A stretch of 24,257 bases of DNA from Clostridia bacterium (GTDB lineage Bacteria; Bacillota_A; Clostridia; Christensenellales; Aristaeellaceae): contig JAFZQK010000053.1 of NCBI GenBank assembly GCA_017620455.1, forward strand, positions 1-24,257, given 5' to 3'. Position numbers and translations under genes: made by a program. The first letter of the stretch is position 1. Every line of letters starts with the position of its first letter. Under the pieces are notes generated by a model. It did no database searches, was not told the DNA's origin, and was given only the letters and a program-made list of their open reading frames with translations. Shown one piece after another: positions 7,241 to 14,994 of the stretch.

Positions 7241-8410
7241 TCACAGCCTGGCCACCCCGCTGTCCCGGGCGGCCTTCGCCACGGCGGCGGCCACGGCGGG
7301 GCCGACGCGCTTATCGAAGGCCAGGGGCAGGATGTACTTTTCGTTCAGCTCTTCGGGAGACACCAGGTCCGCCAGGGCGTGGGAAGCGGCCTGCTTCATT
7401 TCCTCGTTGATGTCCTTCGCCCGCACGTCCAGCGCGCCCCGGAACAGGCCCGGGAAGCACAGCACGTTGTTGATCTGGTTGGGATGGTCGCTCCGCCCGG
7501 TGCCCACCACCGCCGCGCCCGCGGCCAGGGCCTCCTCCGGCTCGATCTCCGGCACGGGGTTGGCCATGGGGAACACGATGGGCTTTTCCGCCATGGAGCG
7601 GATCATGTCCTGGCTGACGATGTGGGGCGCGCTGACGCCCACGAACACGTCGGCGCCCTTCATGGCGTCGGCCAGCTTTCCGGAGAATTTTTCGGGGTTG
7701 GTGATCTTCGCCATTTCCTCCTGGGCGGGGTTCATCTTCTCCCCTTCGCACAGGATGCCGAAGCGGTCCACCATCTTCAGGTGCCGGACCCCCAGGTTCA
7801 TCAGGTGCCGCCCGATGGCGATGCCCGCGCTGCCCGCGCCGTTGATGACCACCTTCGCCTCCCCGATGTCCTTGTCCACCACGCGCAGAGCGTTGATGAG
7901 GGCCGCGCCCACCACCACGGCGGTGCCGTGCTGGTCGTCGTGGAACACGGGGATATCGCACAGCTCCTTCAGTTTCTTTTCGATCTCAAAGCACCGGGGG
8001 GCGGCGATGTCCTCCAGGTTGATGCCGCCGAAGGACCCGGAAATGAGATACACCGTGCGCACGATCTCGTCCACGTCCTTGCTGCGCACGCACAGCGGGA
8101 AAGCGTCCACGTCGCCGAACGCCTTGAACAGCGCGCATTTTCCTTCCATCACCGGCATGCCCGCCTCGGGGCCGATGTCCCCCAGGCCCAGGACCGCCGT
8201 GCCGTCGGTGATCACGGCCACCAGGTTATGCCGCCGGGTGAGGGAGAAGGATTTATCGTAATCCTTCTGGATCTCCAGGCAGGGCTGGGCCACGCCGGGG
8301 GTGTAAGCCAGGGAAAGGTCTTCCTTGCTCTTCACCGGCACCCGGGAGATCACCTCGATCTTCCCCTGCCATTCGCCGTGCAGCCGCAGCGATTCTTCCG
8401 CGTAGTTCAA
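7241..8410 (-). CDS. malic enzyme, oxaloacetate-decarboxylating (NAD(P)-dependent)
   Basis: A 389-residue short-form bacterial malic enzyme converting malate to pyruvate, CO2 and NAD(P)H. Seen directly are SLAYTPGVAQPC with the catalytic Tyr36, GPEAGMPVMEGKCALFK with Lys91, the metal ligands in NLEDI (131-135) and FHDDQHGT (156-163), and the nucleotide loop GAGSAGIA (191-198). Asp215 in MVDRFG, at the end of the second nucleotide-binding strand, favours NAD over NADP by general Rossmann-fold rules. I start it at TTG 8408-8410: GGAGGTG lies seven bases upstream and the resulting N-terminus matches that of Bacillus YtsJ. An upstream in-frame ATG exists but lacks a ribosome site and would add nonhomologous sequence. 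The product feeds on malate brought in by the next gene. Confidence 0.93.
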   Translation of the reverse strand: MNYAEESLRLHGEWQGKIEVISRVPVKSKEDLSLAYTPGVAQPCLEIQKDYDKSFSLTRRHNLVAVITDGTAVLGLGDIGPEAGMPVMEGKCALFKAFGDVDAFPLCVRSKDVDEIVRTVYLISGSFGGINLEDIAAPRCFEIEKKLKELCDIPVFHDDQHGTAVVVGAALINALRVVDKDIGEAKVVINGAGSAGIAIGRHLMNLGVRHLKMVDRFGILCEGEKMNPAQEEMAKITNPEKFSGKLADAMKGADVFVGVSAPHIVSQDMIRSMAEKPIVFPMANPVPEIEPEEALAAGAAVVGTGRSDHPNQINNVLCFPGLFRGALDVRAKDINEEMKQAASHALADLVSPEELNEKYILPLAFDKRVGPAVAAAVAKAARDSGVARL

Positions 8411-8482
8411 AACGGAGCACCTCCTTAACGATTGTTCATCTACTGCCATTGTACATGGATTCACCGGAAAAATCAATCCCAA

Positions 8483-8488
8483 ATTATA
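8483..8488 (-). promoter_or_regulatory. candidate -10 box for the malate unit
   Basis: TATAAT on the minus strand lies 72 bases upstream of the TTG start of malic enzyme in an AT-rich patch. No good -35 is present at 16-18 bases (best is CTGCGA), so an activator may be needed; that would suit substrate-induced malate genes but is inference. Confidence 0.4.
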
Positions 8489-8566
8489 TATGAACCCGCA
8501 TTTCTTCGCAGATTCTTTTCCTTTTGCCCCGCCGCGCAAAGTACAGCGGGAATACATCCCCCGGAA

Positions 8567-8595
8567 TTGACAGGCCCCGCCCGCCGTGTTATACT
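8567..8595 (+). promoter_or_regulatory. sigma-A type promoter of iorAB-paaK
   Basis: TTGACA (8567-8572) and TATACT (8590-8595) are 17 bases apart, a near-consensus pair. Transcription would start near 8602, leaving a leader of about 90 bases before iorA. It is divergent from the malate unit. Confidence 0.82.
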
Positions 8596-8615
8596 TTCAT
8601 CCGATAAAGAATCAT

Positions 8616-8679
8616 GCGCGGCGGCGGCCCGGTCCGCGCCCGCGTAGGCCCGTTCTGGAGGGGGACGGGCCTTTCGTTT
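8616..8679 (+). promoter_or_regulatory. iorA leader with two hairpins, possible attenuator
   Basis: The leader can form GCGCGG (8616-8621) / CCGCGC (8634-8639) and then AGGCCCGT (8646-8653) / ACGGGCCT (8665-8672), the second followed by TTTCGTTT. The second is terminator-shaped though its T tract is interrupted. It ends just before the AAGGGGGG ribosome site of iorA. No known riboswitch or T-box consensus was recognised. Confidence 0.4.
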
Positions 8680-8693
8680 AAGGGGGGACGCAA

Positions 8694-10487
8694 GTGCATT
8701 CGGAATTCCTGATGGGCAACGAGGCCATCGCCCTGGGGGCCATCGCCGCCGGGGTGAACCTGGCGTGCGGCTATCCCGGCACCCCCAGCACCGAGGTGCT
8801 GGAAACGGTGGCGAAGCGGCGCGGCGAAAACGTGTATGTGGAATGGTCCGTCAATGAAAAAACCGCCATGGAAATGGCGGCGGGGGCGGCCTATGCCGGG
8901 GCAAGGGCGCTGGTGACCATGAAGCAGATGGGCCTGAACGTAGCCTCCGATCCCTTCATGTGCCTGTCCTACATCGGCGTGAAGGGCGGGCTGGTGGTGC
9001 TGGTGGCGGACGATCCCGGCCCCATCTCCTCCCAAACCGAGCAGGACAGCCGCACCTTCGCCGCTTTCTCGAAAGCGCCCGTTTTCGATCCTTCCGATCC
9101 GCAGGAGGCCTACGATATGATCCAGGCCGCCTTCGATTTTTCAGAGCAATACCAGACCCCGGTGCTCCTGCGGCCCACCACCCGGGTGTCCCACGGCTAC
9201 GCCTCCATTCGGGTGAAGGACCCGGAGGAATATCGCGTCCGCACGCCGGAAGGCTTCGTCAAGGACAGCGGCCGCTGGGTGATCTTCCCCCGGCTGAGCT
9301 ATCAGAACCATTTGAAGCTGGAAAAGCGCAACGCGGACCTGTCCCGGGCGGACAGCCCCTGGAATCTTCTCCTGCCCGGCAGCGGGCGGAAGGGCGTCGC
9401 CTCCTCCGGCATCAGCTTCACTTACGTGATGGAAGCGCGCCCGGAGGGCCTGCCCGTGTTCAAGGCGGGCATGCCCTTCCCCTTCCCGGAAAAGCAAGCC
9501 GCCGAATTCCTCTCCGGGCTGGACGAGGTGCTCTGCGTGGAGGAATTGGACCCGTTCATCGAGCGCCAGCTGATCTACGTCTGTGGAAAATACGGCCTGA
9601 AAACCAAAATCCTGGGGAAGCTCACGGGCCATATCCCCGCCGCCGGGGAAAACACCCGGGACGGGGTGGCGGACGCCGTCGCCGCCTTCCTGGGCACGCC
9701 CCGGACCGCCCCCGCCCCGGCGGAAACCCCGCCCCTGCCCGTCCGGCCTCCGGTGCTCTGCGCCGGCTGCCCCCACCGGGCGAGCTTTTACGCGGTGAAG
9801 CAGGCCATGAAGGGCCAAAAGACCGTTTTCTGCGGCGATATCGGCTGCTATACCCTGGGCAACGCCCAGCCCCTGGACATGGTGGACACCTGCCTGTGCA
9901 TGGGCGCGGGCCTGGGGATCGCCCAGGCGATCCGCCATCTGGAAAAGGACCGGCAGTGCTTCGCCTTCGTGGGCGACAGCACCTTCTTCGCCTCCGCCAT
10001 CCCCGGGGTGGTGAACGCGGTGTACAACCAGGCGGAATTCACCCTGATCGTGCTGGATAATTCCACCACCGCCATGACCGGCCACCAGCCCCATCCCGGC
10101 ACCGGCAGAACGGCCATGGGCCAGGCGGTGGACGCCGTCAGCATCGAAAGCGTCCTGCGCGGCATCGGCGTGCAGGCGGTGGAGACCGTAGATCCTCTGG
10201 ATCACGCCCTGGCGGTGGAAACGGTCAAACGGGTCTCGGCCCTCCCCGGGGTCAAGGCCGTGATCTTCAAATCCCCCTGCGTGGTGCTCGCAAAGCCCCA
10301 GGGCCGGGCGAAGGTGGACGCAGACAAATGCGTGGGCTGCAAAAAGTGCATCCGGGAGCTGGGCTGCCCGGCCCTGAGCTTTGCGGAGGGCAAAGCGGCG
10401 ATCGACGCCGCCCAGTGCACCGGCTGCTCCCTGTGCGCCCAGATATGCCCCGTATCGGCCATTTCGGGAGGTGAAGCGCATGCGTAA
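8694..10487 (+). CDS. iorA: indolepyruvate:ferredoxin oxidoreductase, alpha subunit
   Basis: A 597-residue thiamine-diphosphate enzyme that oxidatively decarboxylates aryl pyruvates (from Trp, Phe, Tyr) to aryl-acetyl-CoA while reducing ferredoxin. The N-terminus LMGNEAIALG and CGYPGTPSTE are typical of IorA. The thiamine-binding part shows GDIGCYTLG, then FVGDSTFF near 424 and LDNSTTAMTGHQPHPG near 453. The C-terminal ferredoxin domain has two cluster motifs, Cys546/549/552 with Cys558 and Cys575/578/581/585, enough for two [4Fe-4S] clusters. The start is GTG 8694 with AAGGGGGG six bases upstream. The last 8 bases overlap iorB, so the two subunits are translationally coupled. The enzyme is expected to be oxygen-sensitive. 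Confidence 0.95.
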   Translation: MHSEFLMGNEAIALGAIAAGVNLACGYPGTPSTEVLETVAKRRGENVYVEWSVNEKTAMEMAAGAAYAGARALVTMKQMGLNVASDPFMCLSYIGVKGGLVVLVADDPGPISSQTEQDSRTFAAFSKAPVFDPSDPQEAYDMIQAAFDFSEQYQTPVLLRPTTRVSHGYASIRVKDPEEYRVRTPEGFVKDSGRWVIFPRLSYQNHLKLEKRNADLSRADSPWNLLLPGSGRKGVASSGISFTYVMEARPEGLPVFKAGMPFPFPEKQAAEFLSGLDEVLCVEELDPFIERQLIYVCGKYGLKTKILGKLTGHIPAAGENTRDGVADAVAAFLGTPRTAPAPAETPPLPVRPPVLCAGCPHRASFYAVKQAMKGQKTVFCGDIGCYTLGNAQPLDMVDTCLCMGAGLGIAQAIRHLEKDRQCFAFVGDSTFFASAIPGVVNAVYNQAEFTLIVLDNSTTAMTGHQPHPGTGRTAMGQAVDAVSIESVLRGIGVQAVETVDPLDHALAVETVKRVSALPGVKAVIFKSPCVVLAKPQGRAKVDADKCVGCKKCIRELGCPALSFAEGKAAIDAAQCTGCSLCAQICPVSAISGGEAHA

Positions 10488-11061
10488 GAACATCGTTCTG
10501 TGCGGCGTGGGCGGCCAGGGCACGGTGCTGGCCTCCCGGCTGATCTCCGCCGCGGCCATGAAGAAAGGCATCCCCGTCATGAGCGCCGAAACCATCGGCA
10601 TGGCCCAGCGGGGCGGCAGCGTGTTCAGCCATCTGCGGCTGGGCGAGGGAGTTTTCTCCCCCATGATCGCCCGGGGCGAAGCGGATCTGATCCTGGCTTT
10701 CGAGCCGGGCGAAGCGGTGCGTATGCTGCCTTATCTCCGGGAGGGGGGCCAGGTGGTCGTCTCCTCCCGGCCGGTGATGCCCGTCACGGCCACCCTGTCC
10801 GGCGCAGCGTACCGGGCGGAGGATATGCTGGACCATCTGCGGAAGCACGTAAAAAACCTGCTGATCGTGGACGCGGACAGGGCCATGGCGCAGGTGGGCT
10901 CTCCGAAGGTGCTGAACCTGATCCTCCTGGGAGCCGCCCTGAAAGCGGACGCCCTGGGGCTGAGCGAAGAAGATCTGAAAAACGCCATTCTGGAAAAAAT
11001 CCCCGAAAAATTCCACGCGCTGAACCTGAATGCGCTTGTTTACGCCAAAGAAAACATGTGA
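10480..11061 (+). CDS. iorB: indolepyruvate:ferredoxin oxidoreductase, beta subunit
   Basis: A 193-residue partner of IorA, of the 2-oxoacid:ferredoxin oxidoreductase gamma-type family. The start reads MRKNIVLCGVGGQGTVLASR, the glycine-rich GVGGQG being the family hallmark, followed by AETIGMAQRGGSVFSHLR, also conserved. GGAGG stands nine bases before the ATG at 10480-10482, inside the end of iorA. With IorA it makes the complete enzyme. The paaK gene follows after 18 bases. Confidence 0.94.
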   Translation: MRKNIVLCGVGGQGTVLASRLISAAAMKKGIPVMSAETIGMAQRGGSVFSHLRLGEGVFSPMIARGEADLILAFEPGEAVRMLPYLREGGQVVVSSRPVMPVTATLSGAAYRAEDMLDHLRKHVKNLLIVDADRAMAQVGSPKVLNLILLGAALKADALGLSEEDLKNAILEKIPEKFHALNLNALVYAKENM

Positions 11062-11079
11062 GAAAGAAGGAAGCCCGTC

Positions 11080-12315
11080 ATGCAGATTTCAGAAAAACAG
11101 CTCTCCCAGGTCAATCACCAGATCCGGGCCCTGGTTTCCGCCGGCAGCTTTTACGGAAAAAAGCTGGAGCAGGCGGGGATCGAAAGCGTATCCACCCCCG
11201 AAGAGTTTGAAAAGCTGCCCTTTTCCGAAAAGAGCGACCTGCGGGACGCCTATCCCCTGGGATTGATGACCGCCCCGGAAAAGGATATCGTGCGCATCCA
11301 TTCCTCCTCCGGCACCACGGGGCTGCCCGTCATCATCCCCTACACCCGCAAGGACGTGGAGGATTGGGCCATCATGTTCGCCCGGTGCTACGAGTTCGCC
11401 GGCATCACCCCCATGGACCGCATCCAGGTGACCCCGGGCTACGGGCTGTGGACCGCGGGCATCGGCTTCCAGAACGGCGCGGAGCGGCTGGGCGCCATGG
11501 TGATCCCCATGGGCCCGGGCAACACGGAAAAGCAGCTGCAGATGATGCAGGACATGGGCTCCACCGTGCTGTGCTCCACCTCCTCCTACGCCCTGCTGCT
11601 CACGGAGGAGATCGAAAAGCGCGGCATCAAAAACAAGATCAGGCTGCGCAAGGGCGTGATCGGCTCCGAACGCTGGAGCGATAAGATGCGCCGCCGTATC
11701 GGCGAGGGCCTGGGGATCGAACTGTACGATATCTACGGCCTCACGGAGATCTACGGCCCCGGCATCGGCATCAACTGCAAATACAACACCGGCATGCACT
11801 ACTGGGACGATTATCTCTACATCGAGATCATCGACCCCGTGACGCTGAAGCCCGTGCCCGACGGGGAAATGGGCGAGATCGTCATCACCACCCTGGTCAA
11901 GGAGGGCGCGCCCCTGATCCGCTACCGCACCCACGACCTGAGCCGCATCATTCCCGGCGAATGTCCCTGCGGCAGCCGCTTCCCCCGGCTGGACACCATC
12001 ATGGGCCGCACCGACGACATGATGAAGATCAAGGGCGTCAACGTATTCCCCAGCCAGATCGAAGAGATCCTGCAGGGCTTCCCGGAGGTCAGCAGCGAAT
12101 ACCAGATCCGCATTTCCCACCTGGACGGCAAGGACACCATGCGCATCTACGTGGAAACCAACGGCTCCGTGGATTTCGCCGATCTGGCCAGCCGCCTGGC
12201 CGCCAAGGTCAAGAGCGTCATCGGCTTTACGCCCCTGGTGAAGGTGGTGGAAAACGGGCTGCTGCCCCGCAGCGAAAAGAAAACCAAGCGGGTCATCGAC
12301 GAAAGGTACGATTGA
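11080..12315 (+). CDS. paaK: phenylacetate-CoA ligase family enzyme (aryl-acetate-CoA ligase)
   Basis: A 411-residue adenylate-forming enzyme. Motifs in order are the phosphate loop SSSGTTGLPV (75-84), YDIYGLTEIYGPG near 215, YRTHDLSRI near 285, GRTDDMMKIKGVNVFPSQIE near 308, and a C-terminal SEKKTKR with the lysine expected for adenylation near 398. PaaK enzymes join phenylacetate or indoleacetate to CoA using ATP. Next to iorAB the reverse direction is plausible: aryl-acetyl-CoA, AMP and pyrophosphate giving aryl acetate and ATP, as proposed for amino acid fermenters; direction is inference. GAAGGAA precedes the ATG. A strong terminator follows. Confidence 0.92.
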   Translation: MQISEKQLSQVNHQIRALVSAGSFYGKKLEQAGIESVSTPEEFEKLPFSEKSDLRDAYPLGLMTAPEKDIVRIHSSSGTTGLPVIIPYTRKDVEDWAIMFARCYEFAGITPMDRIQVTPGYGLWTAGIGFQNGAERLGAMVIPMGPGNTEKQLQMMQDMGSTVLCSTSSYALLLTEEIEKRGIKNKIRLRKGVIGSERWSDKMRRRIGEGLGIELYDIYGLTEIYGPGIGINCKYNTGMHYWDDYLYIEIIDPVTLKPVPDGEMGEIVITTLVKEGAPLIRYRTHDLSRIIPGECPCGSRFPRLDTIMGRTDDMMKIKGVNVFPSQIEEILQGFPEVSSEYQIRISHLDGKDTMRIYVETNGSVDFADLASRLAAKVKSVIGFTPLVKVVENGLLPRSEKKTKRVIDERYD

Positions 12316-12330
12316 TTCCGCAGAAAAAGC

Positions 12331-12375
12331 GCAAAAATACCGCCGCCGGAACGCTGTCTCCGGCGACGGTTTTTT
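12331..12375. terminator. bidirectional rho-independent terminator between paaK and the L,D-transpeptidase gene
   Basis: CCGCCGCCGGA (12340-12350) pairs with TCCGGCGACGG (12359-12369) with one mismatch across an eight-base loop. TTTTTT follows on the plus strand (12370-12375) and, on the minus strand, the stem is followed by TATTTTTGC. It serves both convergent genes. Confidence 0.92.
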
Positions 12376-12384
12376 ATGGATCGG

Positions 12385-13566
12385 TCATTTTCCGGTATGA
12401 TAGCTCATCACTTCTCCGGGCGAGGATTCCATGTGCACCCGGTTGATCTCCTCCAGGATGTCCTTCCGCTGGAGGGGATGGCAGTAGGGGCAGGGCTTGA
12501 GGCTGCTGTACGGGGCCTGGTCCAGCTCCCCGTAGGTGAAGGACGGCAGGGGCCACAGGGATTTTTTGATATTTCCCGTGTGCCCGCTGGAGGCATGGTA
12601 ATACTGCCCGCCCTTGGGGTTGTAATACAAAAGCGCGTCGTCGGAGGGCATCTGGATCTGCCTGCCCTGGTAATCCTCCCAGACCACCAGCTTCACGCAG
12701 TTTTTATCCTTGCGGTTTTTGATCAGGTCCGCCAGCTTTTCCATGGTATAGCCCTGGGCGTTCTGCACCCGCTGCACCCGGATGCAGCCGTGGCTTTTCC
12801 GCTGGCCCAGATAGGGCTCGTAGGGCGAAAAATCCACATCATCGCCCCGTTTGTCATAGCACACCTGATGCAGGTAATCCGCCTGATTGAACCTGAGGGC
12901 ATATTTGCTGACGGTTTTTCCGTCCTTCAGTTCCCCGGTCTTGGTATAAATGATCAGGAATTCGCCGGAGCGGGTCTCGTTCCAGGGCTGGCTTTTGTTG
13001 TAAAGCCCCGTGGATACCACCAGGCACGTTTCCAGATGCCCGTCCTTGAACAGGTACAGCCGCTGGGTCAGCTTATCCACCACGATGCCGTAATTCTGAT
13101 TGGGCGTTACGGTCTTGAGCAAGCTGCTCCGGATATAGCCGGTGACGAAGGCATTGTAATTCTTCACCGAGCTGTCAAAAAAGCTGGTGGAATAGGTTTC
13201 CACCTTCGTCCAGCCGTTGTCCAGTTTTTCCAGCACGTGCAGCGCCTGGCTCTGGCCCGTCACCATGCCGATTTTCTTGCTGTTCTCGTCCGGCTCTTCA
13301 TAGATTTCCGTCTGCTTCATCTGGTCGATGTCCACCACGGTCATGGGCGCGGTGAGCATGCCCCAGACCGCCGCTTCGTCCGTAATGTCCATGGGGGTGC
13401 ACCAGTAGCAGTTCTCATGCCCCGGATGGTATTCGCTGCGGTAGGCGGGGGTGATGTCCGAGGGAACGGGGATCAGATTGTCCCGAAACACGTCCCCCTC
13501 CTCCCCCAGGGCGAAAGCGGGGATCAGCAGCGAAAGAAAAAGGAAAAAGGCAATCAACCTGCGCAT
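12385..13566 (-). CDS. secreted L,D-transpeptidase (YkuD domain) with SH3-like domain
   Basis: A 393-residue exported protein. The N-terminus MRRLIAFFLFLSLLIPAFAL is a signal peptide. Residues about 75-150 look like an SH3-type wall-binding domain (EIYEEPDENSKKIGMV, LDNGWTKVET). The YkuD domain begins near 158 (YGIVVDKLTQRLYLF) and holds the active site KSHGCIRV with His259 and Cys261; such enzymes form 3-3 cross-links in peptidoglycan or attach proteins to it. Two cysteine motifs flank the catalytic part: CYWC (53-56) and PCPYCHP (358-364), the latter resembling small zinc-binding tails. AGGAGG lies six bases before the ATG at 13564-13566; the longer open frame starts inside the promoter. 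It is transcribed alone from the promoter at 13595-13623. Confidence 0.9.
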   Translation of the reverse strand: MRRLIAFFLFLSLLIPAFALGEEGDVFRDNLIPVPSDITPAYRSEYHPGHENCYWCTPMDITDEAAVWGMLTAPMTVVDIDQMKQTEIYEEPDENSKKIGMVTGQSQALHVLEKLDNGWTKVETYSTSFFDSSVKNYNAFVTGYIRSSLLKTVTPNQNYGIVVDKLTQRLYLFKDGHLETCLVVSTGLYNKSQPWNETRSGEFLIIYTKTGELKDGKTVSKYALRFNQADYLHQVCYDKRGDDVDFSPYEPYLGQRKSHGCIRVQRVQNAQGYTMEKLADLIKNRKDKNCVKLVVWEDYQGRQIQMPSDDALLYYNPKGGQYYHASSGHTGNIKKSLWPLPSFTYGELDQAPYSSLKPCPYCHPLQRKDILEEINRVHMESSPGEVMSYHTGK

Positions 13567-13594
13567 AAAGAACCTCCTGAAAAGAGTCAATGAA

Positions 13595-13623
13595 AATATA
13601 ACACGTTTCCTGCCGCTTGGCAA
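13595..13623 (-). promoter_or_regulatory. sigma-A type promoter of the L,D-transpeptidase gene
   Basis: On the minus strand TTGCCA (13618-13623) and TATATT (13595-13600) are 17 bases apart, each matching consensus at five of six. A 12-base perfect palindrome GCGGCGCGCCGC (13627-13638) lies immediately upstream of the -35 box and could be an operator or a chance product of high GC. Confidence 0.7.
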
Positions 13624-13663
13624 GGCGCGGCGCGCCGCCGCGGGGTCGTTTGCAGCATATTTT

Positions 13664-13692
13664 ACAAATGAAAACGCGGGCGCGCCCCGCGT
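13664..13692 (-). terminator. terminator after rarA
   Basis: On the minus strand ACGCGGG (13686-13692) pairs with CCCGCGT (13674-13680) over a five-base loop and is followed by TTTTCATTT. It starts 13 bases past the rarA stop codon. Confidence 0.7.
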
Positions 13693-13704
13693 CTGCTCCC
13701 CGCT

Positions 13705-14994
13705 TCATTCCTTCCGGGGCTTCAGCTTCGCTTCCGCCCCCTGGTCGCTGGGCACGTAATACCGGGCGTTCTTTTTATCGTCGGGCAGATACTGCTGCTC
13801 TACCCAGTGGCCGGGATAATCGTGGGGATATTTGTACTCCGTGCCGGTTTTGACCCCCAGGCGCTCGTTGCCTTTATAGCTGGTATCCCGCAGGTGGGCC
13901 GGCACCGGGCCGAAGCCGCCCTGCTCCGCGTCCGCCATGGCCTGGTCGATGGCCATGACCACGGAATTGGATTTGGGGCTTACGCACACCGCCAGGATGG
14001 CCTGGGTCAGCGGCAGCTTCGCCTCCGGCATGCCGATCATTTCCAGGGCCTGCATGGCGGCCACCGCCTGCAGCATGGCGGCGGGGTTGGCCAGTCCCAC
14101 GTCCTCGCTGGCGTGAGCCACGATGCGCCGGGCCAGCATCCGCGGGTCCGCCCCGGCGTAGAGCAGACGGGAAAACCACAAAAGCGCCGCGTCGCAGTCC
14201 CCGCCCCGCAGGGACTTGCAAAACGCGCTGAGCATATCGTAGAACAGCGTTTCGTCGCAGCGGATGATGGGCTTCTGGATGCTCTCCTCCGCGATGGGCA
14301 GGGTGATATGGATGCGTCCGTTCACCGTGGGGGTGGTGAGGGCCGCCAGCTCCAGGGCGTTGAGCGCCGTGCGCACGTCCCCGTTGGCGATGAAGGAAAT
14401 ATGGTGCAGCGCGTCCTCGTCCAGATCCACGTTCATATTCCCCAATCCCCGTTCCTTGTCCCCGCAGGCGCAGAGCATGGCCTTTTCCACGTCCTGCTGC
14501 GTCAGGGCCTCGAAGGCGAAGATGCGGCAGCGGCTGACGATGGCGGGGGTCATGGAGATCATGGGGTTTTCCGTGGTGGAGCCGATGAAGCGGATCAGCC
14601 CTTCCTCCATAGCGGGCAGGATGGAATCGCTCTGGGCCTTGCTCCAGCGGTGGCATTCGTCCAGGAGCAGATAGGTGGCCCGGCCGTAGAGCGCCCGGCG
14701 GTCCGCCGCTTTCCTGAGCTCATCCCGCACGTCCCCCACCCCGGAGGTCACGGCGTTCATTTTCACGAAGGCCGCGTCGGTCTGGTGGGCGATGATGGAA
14801 GCCAGGGTGGTTTTCCCGCAGCCCGGCGGGCCGTAAAAAATAGACGAGGTCAGCCGGTCCGCCTCGATGGCCCGGCGCAGCAGCCGCCCCGGCCCCACGA
14901 TGTGCTCCTGGCCGTAGAATTCCTCCAGCGTTCGGGGCCGCATCCGGTCCGCCAGGGGGGCGGTGGATTTCTCGTTTTCCGTGAACAGCGTCAT
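13705..14994 (-). CDS. rarA: replication-associated recombination protein A (AAA+ ATPase)
   Basis: A 429-residue clamp-loader-like AAA+ ATPase of the RarA/MgsA/WRNIP1 family that acts at stalled replication forks. Seen are the N-terminal box LADRMRPRTLEEFYGQEHIVG, Walker A GPPGCGKTT (55-63), Walker B LLLDECHRW (109-117), sensor 1 GSTTENP (138-144) and the SRCR arginine finger region near 154. The C-terminal half with SEDVGLANP and DTSYKGNERLG is the tetramerisation region typical of RarA. The Walker B context usually reads DEIHRFNK; Cys and Trp here are mild variants. The ATG at 14992-14994 overlaps the stop of the nitroreductase-like gene in an ATGA, and GGAGG is seven to eight bases upstream. 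Confidence 0.94.
   Translation of the reverse strand: MTLFTENEKSTAPLADRMRPRTLEEFYGQEHIVGPGRLLRRAIEADRLTSSIFYGPPGCGKTTLASIIAHQTDAAFVKMNAVTSGVGDVRDELRKAADRRALYGRATYLLLDECHRWSKAQSDSILPAMEEGLIRFIGSTTENPMISMTPAIVSRCRIFAFEALTQQDVEKAMLCACGDKERGLGNMNVDLDEDALHHISFIANGDVRTALNALELAALTTPTVNGRIHITLPIAEESIQKPIIRCDETLFYDMLSAFCKSLRGGDCDAALLWFSRLLYAGADPRMLARRIVAHASEDVGLANPAAMLQAVAAMQALEMIGMPEAKLPLTQAILAVCVSPKSNSVVMAIDQAMADAEQGGFGPVPAHLRDTSYKGNERLGVKTGTEYKYPHDYPGHWVEQQYLPDDKKNARYYVPSDQGAEAKLKPRKE

Noticed and set aside
5624..8428. 934-codon plus-strand open frame across the transporter and malic enzyme
   Set aside because: Its His- and Gly-rich composition is typical of antisense to GC-rich genes, and both strand partners have clear family motifs.
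8602..8693. T-box or known riboswitch in the iorA leader
   Set aside because: The leader is too short and lacks the T-box core sequence; only generic hairpins are visible.
8614..8712. Possible 32-codon leader peptide containing Phe-Trp ahead of iorA
   Set aside because: No ribosome site precedes its ATG, it overlaps the iorA start and has only a single Phe and a single Trp; not enough for an attenuation peptide.
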